In this document: piece after piece, positions 26,448-34,465 of the stretch | Layout of the letters: the number at the start of each line of letters is the position of its first letter | How positions within the stretch are numbered: the stretch's first letter is position 1 | Assembly: GCA_963797535.1 (NCBI GenBank) | Contig: CAWCPQ010000001.1 | Coordinates: forward strand, 434,001-498,000 | Reading direction: 5' to 3' | Origin: JAWWOL01 sp963797535 | Lineage (GTDB): Bacteria > Actinomycetota > Actinomycetes > JAWWOL01 | DNA: 64,000 nt | The notes under the pieces: model-generated | The model's input: the letters and a program-made list of their open reading frames with translations, nothing else | Database searches by the model: none | Told to the model about the DNA's origin: nothing | Position numbers and translations under genes: made by a program

Positions 26448-26828
26448 ATGCGACGCAAAGGTGGGACTGGCCTCGTCTTCAACGAGATGCGGGTTCTCGC
26501 AGCCTCACTGCGGCTAGCGGTAGAAGGCTCGAACGAGCTGTACGGCTACGAGCTGTTCGCCCAGCTGTCCTCCTGGGAGGGCCAGCGACCGATGAATCAC
26601 GGCACGCTCTACCGCTGCCTGCGCGCGCTCGAGCGGCGCGGGCTCTACGACACCCATGTCCGGCCGAGCACCGAGGGCCCGGCTCGGGTCTTCTACACCC
26701 TGACCCCCAGCGGCGTTGAGCTCGCGCGCTGGGCAACGGTCCAGCTCGCGGCCACCGCCGGCGCCCCGACCTGGATCGACCTCGGGCACGCGCTGCCCTC
26801 CGCTCTGCCGGGAGAGGTGGACGCATGA
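26448..26828 (+). CDS. PadR-family transcriptional regulator
   Basis: 126 aa. Winged helix of the PadR type: NELYGYELFAQLS, MNHGTLYRCLRALERRGLYD (recognition helix) and GPARVFYTLTPSGVELAR (wing). These repressors usually control the adjacent membrane-protein gene. The ATG at 26448 is used although GGAGGG lies 13 nt away; a second Met at 26487 would be too short. It overlaps the next gene by 4 bp (ATGA). The palindrome at 26312-26337 is a plausible binding site. Confidence 0.85.
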   Translation: MRRKGGTGLVFNEMRVLAASLRLAVEGSNELYGYELFAQLSSWEGQRPMNHGTLYRCLRALERRGLYDTHVRPSTEGPARVFYTLTPSGVELARWATVQLAATAGAPTWIDLGHALPSALPGEVDA

Positions 26829-27544
26829 GCGCGCCGGGGCGGCTGCAGCTTTGGCGTCAGGACGCCGGTGACCGGGTGCGCCAGGATGCGTTTCTTGCCG
26901 ACATCGACGAGCACTGGCACCCCACCACAGCCTCGGAGCGCTCCCTCGCCGCCAGGGCGTCCGCTGTTCACCTGTTCGCCCGGCTCTTCGACGGTCCGCC
27001 ATCGATGGCTCCGGCGCTGGGTGCTGCGGCTCTGGCTGCTGTCGGCACGGTGCTGCTGCCGGCGGCCGCGATGCCGAGCAACCCCGACTACGCGCTCGGA
27101 CCGCCGACGTGGGCCTACCTGCTGATCACCCTCGGGCTGATCGGGATGGGGTTCGAGACCGCGCGCTCGCCGCGGCGGATCCGGCCGATGCCGTACATCC
27201 TGCTGGTCGCGCTGCCGCTGGCACTGGGTACGGCCTTCGTCGGCCTGATGCTGCACGTCGCGACCCCGGCTGACCAGGTCCTCCAGTTCGGGGTGCCAGC
27301 GTTCGGCGTCGGGGTGGTCCTGCTCGCCGTGTTCGAGGCGACCCGGTGGTTCACCTTGCAGCGGATCACCCTGCGGGTCACCGCCGTCGCCTTCGCCGTG
27401 ACAGCAGCTGGCCAGTTCGACTGGGCCTGGATCTACGTGGACAGCGGCTACGTGATGCTCGCCGTGGCCTCGGCCTGCACGGCTGCCGGGGCACTGCTCA
27501 ACGCGGTCGGTTTCGCCAGGGTCCGGTTCGCGCCCGTGCGCTGA
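26825..27544 (+). CDS. Polytopic membrane protein paired with PadR
   Basis: 239 aa. A soluble N-terminus of about 60 residues (WRQDAGDRVRQDAFLADIDEHW...) and six hydrophobic segments from about 62 to 232. No transporter signature recognised. The coupled start with the PadR gene suggests that the regulator controls it, as with the many PadR/membrane-protein pairs. Function unknown. Confidence 0.75.
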   Translation: MSAPGRLQLWRQDAGDRVRQDAFLADIDEHWHPTTASERSLAARASAVHLFARLFDGPPSMAPALGAAALAAVGTVLLPAAAMPSNPDYALGPPTWAYLLITLGLIGMGFETARSPRRIRPMPYILLVALPLALGTAFVGLMLHVATPADQVLQFGVPAFGVGVVLLAVFEATRWFTLQRITLRVTAVAFAVTAAGQFDWAWIYVDSGYVMLAVASACTAAGALLNAVGFARVRFAPVR

Positions 27545-27553
27545 GCGCGCGGG

Positions 27554-27835
27554 CTACTCGTCGAAGCCGAGGGAGAAGGCGGCCTCGAGGTCGTGCCGCG
27601 AGTAGGCCTGGAAGGCGACATGACTGTCCGTCGAGGTGATCCCGTCGACCTTGGACAGCCGATCGGCGATGACCCCGGCGAGGTCGTCGTGGTGCGAGAC
27701 CCGGACAAGCACGATCAGGTCGATGTTGCCGGTGACGCTGTAGACCTCGCTCACCCCGTCGATGCGGGCGATCGCCTCGGCCACCTCCGGGATCCGGCTC
27801 GGCTGGCAGTGGACCATGACAATGGCAGTGATCAC
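27554..27835 (-). CDS. Stand-alone Lrp/AsnC ligand-binding domain
   Basis: 93 aa. It matches only the C-terminal RAM domain of Lrp/AsnC regulators (ITAIVMVHCQPSRIPEVAEAI, GVSEVYSVTGNIDLIVLVRV); the DNA-binding HTH half is absent. Such small proteins form oligomers and bind amino acids or modulate full-length Lrp proteins. The GTG at 27835 has GAGGAGG 6 nt upstream. It converges with the membrane protein gene 9 bp away. Confidence 0.85.
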   Translation of the reverse strand: MITAIVMVHCQPSRIPEVAEAIARIDGVSEVYSVTGNIDLIVLVRVSHHDDLAGVIADRLSKVDGITSTDSHVAFQAYSRHDLEAAFSLGFDE

Positions 27836-27877
27836 GTCGTCCTCCTCGGCCGCACTGGTGTGCCTGAGCGTAGTGCC

Positions 27878-28462
27878 TCAGGTGGTGCCCGCGGCCAGAG
27901 CCTCGAGCCGGGCCCGGTAGGCCTGCCACCACTGCGCGTCGACGTCGGGGAGATTGGCGGCACCCTTGCGCAGCCCGGCGGTGCCGTCGATCAGCTCGCG
28001 GACGACATCGGCATGACCGGCGTGCCGGTTGGTTTCGGCAATCAGGTGCACGAGCACGCGGTGCAGGGTTACCTGCCGCCGCTCCGGTGGCCACCAGGGC
28101 ACCTCGCCGACGGCGTCGAGCTCGAGCTGCTCGATCGTGGCGTCGGAGTGTGCCCATGCCCGGTGGTAGAGCGCGACCACCTGTTCGGGCGACTCGTCGG
28201 CGGTGGCCCACATGTCGGCGTTGGGCTCGGCGCCTTCGTCCAGCCAAGGTCGCGGCTCCGTCGTCGGCCGGGCGAAGACCTCGCCGAGGTAGTCCAGCTC
28301 GACGCCTGCGGCGTGCTTGACCAGCCCGAGCAGGTTGGTCCCGGTCGGCGTGAGCGGACGCCGCTGGTCGTACTCGGACAGGTCGGCCAGTTTCCACAGC
28401 AGGGCGTCGCGGGCCGCCTGCAGGTAGCGCAGGAGGTCTGCCTTGGGCTCGTCCGGACTCAT
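27878..28462 (-). CDS. DinB-family protein
   Basis: 194 aa four-helix protein of the DinB/DUF664 type. Metal-binding His in LLGLVKHAAGVELDYLG and in AETNRHAGHADVVREL, the typical triad. Members include thiol-dependent transferases; the substrate here is unknown. The ATG at 28462 overlaps the end of the upstream nuclease gene by 4 bp (ATGA), so both are probably co-expressed. Confidence 0.87.
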   Translation of the reverse strand: MSPDEPKADLLRYLQAARDALLWKLADLSEYDQRRPLTPTGTNLLGLVKHAAGVELDYLGEVFARPTTEPRPWLDEGAEPNADMWATADESPEQVVALYHRAWAHSDATIEQLELDAVGEVPWWPPERRQVTLHRVLVHLIAETNRHAGHADVVRELIDGTAGLRKGAANLPDVDAQWWQAYRARLEALAAGTT

Positions 28463-30258
28463 GCGCGGACCGGCTGGTGCTCCGGGCGCAGTCCCCGCCG
28501 GTCGGCGAACGGGTCGGCCGCGTCGCGCCCGGCCGGAGCCGCGGACAGCAGGCCGACTGCTCCGGCGGCGCCGTAGGCGGGGCTGGCCCAGACTCCGTCG
28601 AGCTCGACCAGCCGGGTGCCGGGGCGGTCGAGCCAGCGCAGCACGCACTCCATCTCCTCGGCGCTCGCACAGGGCATCGGGCCGGGACCGGGCCGCACCG
28701 TCTCGGCGGTGGCCATCAGTGCCTCGACGAACGGCCTCGGAGCGGCTCCACGCGGGACGACACCCGCGGCGGCCAGCCGGCCGCGACGGACGACGTGGAT
28801 CGCCCAGCCGCCTTCGGCCGTCGGTTGGGCCGCCACCAGCTCGCGGCACTCCGCGAGCATGGAGAGCTTCTGCAGCCGGGCACTTGCCCGGACGAACGCC
28901 GCGAGCCGGTCGCGGTGAAGCGCAGCGACCTCGTAGCGCTGATGCCCGGCCAGCGCGGTCATCCGCGCGTCGAACACCTCGATGACCGCCCGCGGCGTCA
29001 CGGTGATCGACCGCCGCAGATCCTCGACGTGCACCGCGTAGCTCTCGACACTCTGACTGCCGTCGCACGGCGCGCCGCACCGGCCCATCTCGGCCAGCAC
29101 GCAGGCGGTCGTGGGCTTCTTCGGCGAGAGCCGGCCAGTGCACTGGCGGATCGGGAATGCATCCTGCAGCGCGGTCAGCGCGCGTTCGGCTGTGCCTTTG
29201 GTCCCGAACGGGCCCAGGTAGGTCGCGTTGTCGTCGCGCAGCTCACGCACGGTGGACAGCCGCGGAAACGGCTCGTCGGTGATCTTGAGCCAGACCACAC
29301 GCTCGGGAAACCGGGAGCGCCGGTTGTAGCGCGGCTTGTGCTCACCGATCAGCCTCAGCTCGCGGACCTCGGCCTCGAGCTCGGTCGCACAGGCGATGTG
29401 GTCCACCCGCTCGGCCAGGCCGACCATCTCCGACATCCGGGTGCGGTTCTCGCTGGCCACGAAGTAGTTGCGGACCCGGGTCCGCAGGTCCTTGGACTTG
29501 CCGACGTAGAGCACCTTGCCCTGCTCGTCCTTGAACAGGTAGACGCCCGGCGCGTGCGGCAACGCCTCGGCGAGGTAGCGCTTGCGGCGCTGGGCCACCG
29601 TGACCTGCGAGGAGTAGGTGCGCAGCTCGTCGAGGGACTGAACCCCCTGGTTGCCGAGGCGGTCGAGCAGGCCGTGGAGCACGTCCACGGTGGCCTCGGC
29701 GTCGGCGAGCGCTCGATGGGATGGGGTGACTCTCGTACGGAAAAGCCTTGCCAGCGTGGACAACTTGCAGTTGGGCGCCTCGTCGCGGGTGAGCACCCGA
29801 CGGGCCAGCCGGGCCGTGTCGACCGAGTCGAAGTTGGGCCACGAGCGCCCCGTGCTCGTGCAGGCCGCTTTGAGGAAACCGAGGTCGAACGGCGCGTTGT
29901 GGGCGACCAGGACCGCGTCGCCGGCGAAGTCGAGGAATGCCGACAGGGCCGCATCGATGCGGGGAGCCGTCGCGACCATGCCCTGGCTGATGCCGGTCAG
30001 CACGGCGATGAACGGTGGGATCAGTTGATCCGGGTTGACGAGGGTCTGAAAGCTGCCCAGGACCTCGCCACCGCGGACTTTGACCGCGCCGATCTCGGTG
30101 ATGGCGCACGCGGCCGGCGAACCCCCTGTCGTCTCCAGGTCGACAACGACGAAGGTGACCTCGCGCAGTGGGACGCCGAGCTCGTCGAAGGTCGGCTGGT
30201 ATTGGGTGGGAAAGCCGGCCCCCTCGAGCGTTCGCGTCGGTGCGGGAAGGTGTGCCAT
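28459..30258 (-). CDS. DEDDh 3'-5' exonuclease fused to a GIY-YIG/UvrC-like nuclease domain
   Basis: 599 aa. Residues 30-200 are a DnaQ-like exonuclease: VVVDLETTGG (Asp40, Glu42), VAHNAPFDLGFL and SHRALADAEAT (His181, Asp186). Residues 236-315 are a GIY-YIG domain (APGVYLFKDEQGKVLYVGKS, then RLIGEHKPRYNRRS) as in UvrC and Cho; a Cys cluster follows (CTGRLSPKKPTTAC...CGAPC). The fusion suggests processing of damaged or branched DNA, cutting then trimming. The ATG at 30258 is used; the frame continues far upstream only as antisense of the NYN gene. This architecture is known in actinobacteria. Confidence 0.9.
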   Translation of the reverse strand: MAHLPAPTRTLEGAGFPTQYQPTFDELGVPLREVTFVVVDLETTGGSPAACAITEIGAVKVRGGEVLGSFQTLVNPDQLIPPFIAVLTGISQGMVATAPRIDAALSAFLDFAGDAVLVAHNAPFDLGFLKAACTSTGRSWPNFDSVDTARLARRVLTRDEAPNCKLSTLARLFRTRVTPSHRALADAEATVDVLHGLLDRLGNQGVQSLDELRTYSSQVTVAQRRKRYLAEALPHAPGVYLFKDEQGKVLYVGKSKDLRTRVRNYFVASENRTRMSEMVGLAERVDHIACATELEAEVRELRLIGEHKPRYNRRSRFPERVVWLKITDEPFPRLSTVRELRDDNATYLGPFGTKGTAERALTALQDAFPIRQCTGRLSPKKPTTACVLAEMGRCGAPCDGSQSVESYAVHVEDLRRSITVTPRAVIEVFDARMTALAGHQRYEVAALHRDRLAAFVRASARLQKLSMLAECRELVAAQPTAEGGWAIHVVRRGRLAAAGVVPRGAAPRPFVEALMATAETVRPGPGPMPCASAEEMECVLRWLDRPGTRLVELDGVWASPAYGAAGAVGLLSAAPAGRDAADPFADRRGLRPEHQPVRA

Positions 30259-30339
30259 GACTCGGACGTTAGGGCTGGGCTCCGACAAAACCGCGGTGCC
30301 ACGCGGAAAGCGGTCCACAATGAGGCAGGGAGGTCGTCG

Positions 30340-31692
30340 ATGAGTGTCGCCAACGGTCGGGACCTGCCCGAACCGTCCGTCGTGCACCTGCACGAAGCCG
30401 TACGCGCTCGGGTCATCACCCTCGCCGCCGACGCGCTGGGCGCGATGGCCGGTGCCACAGCCGACGAGGTGCCCCTGACATTGCGCCCGTTTGCTCGTTT
30501 CACTCCCCATCGACGGGCCAAGCTGGCCGCCGTGCCGCTGGCGACGGCGCTCGAGACCGACCCGATGTTCCGGCAGCGGGTGGCCGACCGGGTGCGACTG
30601 GCCATGCCCGAGCTGGCGGACGCCGTGGCGGCGGGCACTGCGTTGCCGGCGGCGCCCCCTGCCGACGTTGCCGCTCTGGCTTACCTGTTGCGTCCCACGG
30701 ACTGGGTGGACACCGTCGTGCAGGCGCAGGAGACGATCGCCGACGAGTACCGCTCGACCACGGAGCAGCGGCTGGCGGCCGCATCGGCCAGGCAGGCCGG
30801 TTCCGTACGAGAGGAGTCGGCGGCCAGAGCCGACCTCGCCAGGGTGCGCGCCGAGCTGTTGGCCCTGCGACGCGAGCACGACGAGCTGCGCCGGCGGCTG
30901 GGTGACGCGCGCGAGCGGGCGCGCAAGGCGGAGCGACAGGTCGAGACGCTGACGGCGTCCATCGACCGCGAGCATGCTGCTGCCGAAACGGCCGGTGCGG
31001 CAGCCGTCGCGGCCGAGGCGGAGAACCGGCGGCTGCTGGACAGGGTCAACGTGGCCGAGCAGGCAGTGCTTGCCGCGCGAAGTGCCGCTCGCGAAGGACG
31101 AGGGACCGACGACGCCAGGGTCTGGCTGCTGCTGGACACCGTCGTCAACGCGGCGGCAGGGCTGCGGCGCGAGCTCGCCGTCCCGCCGCCGGCCCAGCGT
31201 CCGGCGGACTCGGTGCAGGCTGTCGGCGGACCCGGTGACGGTTTCGCCGGCGTGGCGTCTCGGGGACTCGGCCCGGACGACCCGGCGCTGCTCGAGCAGC
31301 TGCTGGGGCTGCCAGGGGTCCACCTGATCGTCGACGGCTACAACGTCACCAAGACGGGCTACGGCACGCTGTCCCTCGAGGCTCAGCGCAACCGGCTCCT
31401 GGTCGGATTGTCGGGACTGGCAGCCCAGCTCGGCGCGGAGGTGACCGCCGTCTTCGACGGCACGGTGCGAGAGGCTCCGGTGGCAGCGCCGGCGCCCAGG
31501 GGAGTCCGGCTGCTCTTCTCGGCGCCGGGGCAGACCGCCGACGACCTCGTGCGTGCCCTCGTCCGGGCCGAACCTCAAGGACGGCCGGTGGTCGTGGTGT
31601 CGTCGGATCGCGAGGTCGCCGAGACCGTACGCGCGATGGGTGCGCGAGCCGTCGGTTCCCCGGCGCTGCTGCGCCGGCTCTCGCGCGGCTGA
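30340..31692 (+). CDS. NYN-domain (YacP-like) protein with coiled coil
   Basis: 450 aa. The N-terminal 150 residues are a helical region, 165-245 a strong coiled coil (LRREHDELRRRLGDARERAR), and the C-terminal 130 residues a PIN-like NYN domain (LIVDGYNVTKTGYG, VFDGTVREAP, ADDLVRALVRAEP, VVVSSDREV), probably a ribonuclease acting on structured RNA. The ATG at 30340 follows AGGGAGG at 6 nt. It diverges from the DEDDh/GIY-YIG nuclease with 81 bp between. Confidence 0.87.
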   Translation: MSVANGRDLPEPSVVHLHEAVRARVITLAADALGAMAGATADEVPLTLRPFARFTPHRRAKLAAVPLATALETDPMFRQRVADRVRLAMPELADAVAAGTALPAAPPADVAALAYLLRPTDWVDTVVQAQETIADEYRSTTEQRLAAASARQAGSVREESAARADLARVRAELLALRREHDELRRRLGDARERARKAERQVETLTASIDREHAAAETAGAAAVAAEAENRRLLDRVNVAEQAVLAARSAAREGRGTDDARVWLLLDTVVNAAAGLRRELAVPPPAQRPADSVQAVGGPGDGFAGVASRGLGPDDPALLEQLLGLPGVHLIVDGYNVTKTGYGTLSLEAQRNRLLVGLSGLAAQLGAEVTAVFDGTVREAPVAAPAPRGVRLLFSAPGQTADDLVRALVRAEPQGRPVVVVSSDREVAETVRAMGARAVGSPALLRRLSRG

Positions 31693-31717
31693 GCACTGCG
31701 GGTTCAGCAGGTGCGAG

Positions 31718-32614
31718 TCAGGGTGAGGGCTTGCCGCCGTACGCGGTGATGAACTTGTAGCCGCGCGCGCGCAGGCCGGCGATGATCGTGGGCACCGCGT
31801 TGATCGTCCGCGGACCCTGGATGTCGTGCTGCAGGATCACCGCACCGTGCCGGGTCGAAAGCTCGCTCCAGACGGTCGAGATGATGCCCGACGTCGACAC
31901 CCCGGCCCAGTCGCGGGTGTCGACCGTCCAGATGTACGGCGTCATCCCGCGCGCGTTGACAGCGGCAATGGCGCCGGGATTGGCGCTGCCGTACGGGAAG
32001 CGGAAGAAGCAGGGGCTGGCGCCGGTGATCTTCTTGAGCGTGGCGCTGGTCCGGTCTATCTCCATCGCCAGCTTGCTGCTCGAGGCCTTGGCCAGGTTGG
32101 GGTGGTCCCAGGAGTGGTTGCCGATCACCATGCCGGCCGCCTTGATCTGCCGGACCACGGCGGGGTACTCGGCCGCGTGCTTGCCGATGAGGAAGAAGGT
32201 GGCCTTGACGTGGTACTTCTTCAGCACGGCGAGCAGCCTCGGCGTGTAGATCGGGTTGGGGCCGTCGTCGAAGGTGAGCATCGCCTCCTTGGCCGGGATC
32301 TTCCACGCCTGCAACGGCCGGGGCTTGGGGCAGGCGGGGGACTTGGGTGTCGGCTTGGGTATCGGTACGGGCCTGGTGAACAGCTGCGGTTGCGCGGCGC
32401 CGGGCTGTGGCGCTGGGGAGGTCGCCAGCGGGACCGCGAGCGCCTGAGCGGCCCCGGTCCGAACCGGCTTCGGCGCGGCGGTGCTGACCGTGCTCGTGCG
32501 CTGCGCAGCAGTGGGCGCCACGTCCCGGGTCGAGGGAGCCGCGGCGACGGTTGGCACGAGGAAGACCACGACCAGGACCGGCACCACGAGCACTGGCACG
32601 ATGAAGCGACGCAT
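31718..32614 (-). CDS. Secreted polysaccharide deacetylase (NodB domain)
   Basis: 298 aa. Signal peptide or anchor at 1-26, Ala/Pro/Thr-rich linker to about 105, then the NodB domain: MLTFDDGPN (114-120 region, catalytic Asp and metal Asp), NHSWDH (metal His167 and His171), FFRFPYGS, and a C-terminal ILQHDIQG. It removes acetyl groups from cell-wall glycans such as peptidoglycan. Stand-alone gene with ATG at 32614. Confidence 0.92.
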   Translation of the reverse strand: MRRFIVPVLVVPVLVVVFLVPTVAAAPSTRDVAPTAAQRTSTVSTAAPKPVRTGAAQALAVPLATSPAPQPGAAQPQLFTRPVPIPKPTPKSPACPKPRPLQAWKIPAKEAMLTFDDGPNPIYTPRLLAVLKKYHVKATFFLIGKHAAEYPAVVRQIKAAGMVIGNHSWDHPNLAKASSSKLAMEIDRTSATLKKITGASPCFFRFPYGSANPGAIAAVNARGMTPYIWTVDTRDWAGVSTSGIISTVWSELSTRHGAVILQHDIQGPRTINAVPTIIAGLRARGYKFITAYGGKPSP

Positions 32615-32784
32615 CGACTACCCCTCCGTTCGAGCGTCAGGTTACCGCCGAGGTTTCACCTGTGGGGTCAGCACTGGGCCGTTGCCGGCGATTTTGTCGG
32701 TGGCCACTTCTAGCGTCCTGGCCGATGACAGGTACGGCTCCCGCCGTGCCGCAGCAGCCGGCCGGTGGCCGACGAGGAGGTCCG

Positions 32785-32976
32785 ATGCTGATCGACTGTG
32801 ACAGCTGTGAGGTGCGCGGTGATGCGTGTGCCGGGTGTGTGATGACGGTGCTGCTCGGTGCTCCCTCGGGAGCGCTCGAGCTCGACGACACCGAACGGCG
32901 TGCGCTCGACGCCCTGGCCGGTGGCGGGCTGGTCCCGCCGTTGCGATTGGTCCTTCGCAGCGCTGAGGCGGGCTGA
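32785..32976 (+). CDS. Small cysteine-rich conserved protein
   Basis: 63 aa. MLIDCDSCEVRGDACAGCVMTVLLG holds four Cys near the N-terminus in a CxxC...CxxC-like pattern, followed by a helical part (DDTERRALDALAGGGLVPPLRLV). The ATG at 32785 has GAGGAGG 5 nt upstream. I recall close relatives in many actinobacteria next to a cell-wall hydrolase or deacetylase gene; function unknown. Metal binding is likely. Confidence 0.72.
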   Translation: MLIDCDSCEVRGDACAGCVMTVLLGAPSGALELDDTERRALDALAGGGLVPPLRLVLRSAEAG

Positions 32977-32983
32977 GCGCCTC

Positions 32984-32989
32984 TACCAT
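32984..32989 (+). promoter_or_regulatory. Possible -10 box for the protease operon
   Basis: TACCAT, 6 nt before the GTG at 32996, would give a leaderless message. Confidence 0.35.
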
Positions 32990-32995
32990 GGGGGT

Positions 32996-34465
32996 GTGGA
33001 TGACGAGGGAGGTGCGGCTGAGGGCGGATCGCAGGTCCAGCCAAGTCACCCGGCTCTTCCACCGCGCTCGCGCACCCAGATCCGGCTTTTCGTCGTCGGG
33101 CTCGCGCTGCTGCTGATCGGCAACGGCATTCGCCTGCAGCTGCAGGACCACAAGGACAAGGCACCGGCCGTCACGCCGTCCGCCTCGGCGACGCCGGCGT
33201 CCCCGTCGGCCTCCACAACGCCCGCTGCTCCCGCAGCCACTCCCTCCTCCTCGACAGCTGCCAATCCTCGGCCGGCACTGGGCGCGGCCGCGACCCCGAG
33301 CACCAGCAAGGATGTGGTGTCCGCTCGCACCAAGGCGATCACCTCGGTGCTCGCCAGGCAGTCAGCGGCGTTTCTGCACCGTGACCGCAGAGGATTCGCC
33401 GCAACCCTGGATCCCGGGGCGACGGCATTTCGCAAAGCCAGGCTGGCGGCCTTCAGCAACACGGCAGGGGTCCCGTTTGCGTCGTGGTTCTACGACGTCG
33501 ACGCTGCTGACGTTGCGGCCGCCACTCCGGCCGGCTCCGGCAGGTTGACCATCGCGGTGACGCTGCACTACGCCCTGCGCGGTTTCGACCGCAAACCCAC
33601 AGCTCTGCCGGCGGTGCTCACGTTCACCCCGCGTGGCCGCGGCTGGCTCGTGGCCGGCGACGGCGCATCGGTGGGCAGCACTCACACCGCCAGGGACATC
33701 TGGGACTTCGGTCCGGTCACCGTCGTCCGCGGCGCTCACAGCCTGGTGCTCGCGCACCCCGGCAGCACTGCGATCGCGCACACGCTCGCCGGCACTGCTG
33801 ACGCTGCGGTTCCCAGGGTCACGGCCTTCTGGGGCACCGGCTGGGCCGGCTCGGTCGTGGTGCTCGTACCCAGCACCCAGGCCGAGCTGGGCAGCATCGT
33901 CGGCACCACCAGGGACCTCTCCCAGATCGCGGCGCTGGCCACGGCCGAGGTCGGCGGCTCCTCGGGCGCGGTCGGCGACCGGGTGGCCATCAACCCGGCC
34001 ACGTTCTCGACCCTCGGAGCCCTCGGCCGCAGGGTCGTGATGACCCACGAGATCACGCACGTCGCGACCAGGTCGGTGACCACGGCCAACTCGCCGACCT
34101 GGCTGGTCGAGGGGATCGCGGACTACGTCGGGTTCAAGGGCACAACCACCTCGGTGCGATTCGACGCAGCGGAGCTCGGCCGCCGAGTCGACAGCGGCTG
34201 GTTGCCCACCGCGTTGCCTGCGGCCGGAGACTTTGCCCGTGCCGGCACGATGCTTCCGCTGCAGTACGAGCAGTCCTGGCTCGCCTGCAAGTTCATCGTC
34301 AGCCGTACGAGTGAGGCGTCCCTGATCGCGTTCTACCGCGCGGTCGGTACGGCCAAGGGCACCCCAGCTCAGGCGCTCAAGACGGCGTTCGCCGCCGTTC
34401 TGCACACCAACCAGGCCACGTTCACGCGGTCCTGGCGGGTCTACGTCGGGTCGTCGCTGAAGTGA
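32996..34465 (+). CDS. Membrane-anchored peptidase-MA-like metalloprotease
   Basis: 489 aa. One membrane helix at about 29-45, then a long Ser/Thr/Ala/Pro-rich linker (58-105) and an outside domain. HEITH at 351-355 followed by WLVEGIADY at 369-377 is the pattern of the peptidase MA family (zinc ligands His, His, Glu). The region 110-230 looks like a separate alpha/beta domain. The GTG at 32996 is chosen from the leaderless -10 and because it follows the end of the upstream gene. It overlaps the STE24-like gene by GTGA. Substrate unknown. Confidence 0.78.
   Translation: MDDEGGAAEGGSQVQPSHPALPPRSRTQIRLFVVGLALLLIGNGIRLQLQDHKDKAPAVTPSASATPASPSASTTPAAPAATPSSSTAANPRPALGAAATPSTSKDVVSARTKAITSVLARQSAAFLHRDRRGFAATLDPGATAFRKARLAAFSNTAGVPFASWFYDVDAADVAAATPAGSGRLTIAVTLHYALRGFDRKPTALPAVLTFTPRGRGWLVAGDGASVGSTHTARDIWDFGPVTVVRGAHSLVLAHPGSTAIAHTLAGTADAAVPRVTAFWGTGWAGSVVVLVPSTQAELGSIVGTTRDLSQIAALATAEVGGSSGAVGDRVAINPATFSTLGALGRRVVMTHEITHVATRSVTTANSPTWLVEGIADYVGFKGTTTSVRFDAAELGRRVDSGWLPTALPAAGDFARAGTMLPLQYEQSWLACKFIVSRTSEASLIAFYRAVGTAKGTPAQALKTAFAAVLHTNQATFTRSWRVYVGSSLK

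Noticed and set aside
28477..30339. Long plus-strand open frame joined to the NYN gene
   Set aside because: It is antisense to the DEDDh/GIY-YIG nuclease and reads as low-complexity Arg/Gly/Val-rich sequence. A good ribosome site at 30340 marks the true start. High GC leaves such shadow frames open.
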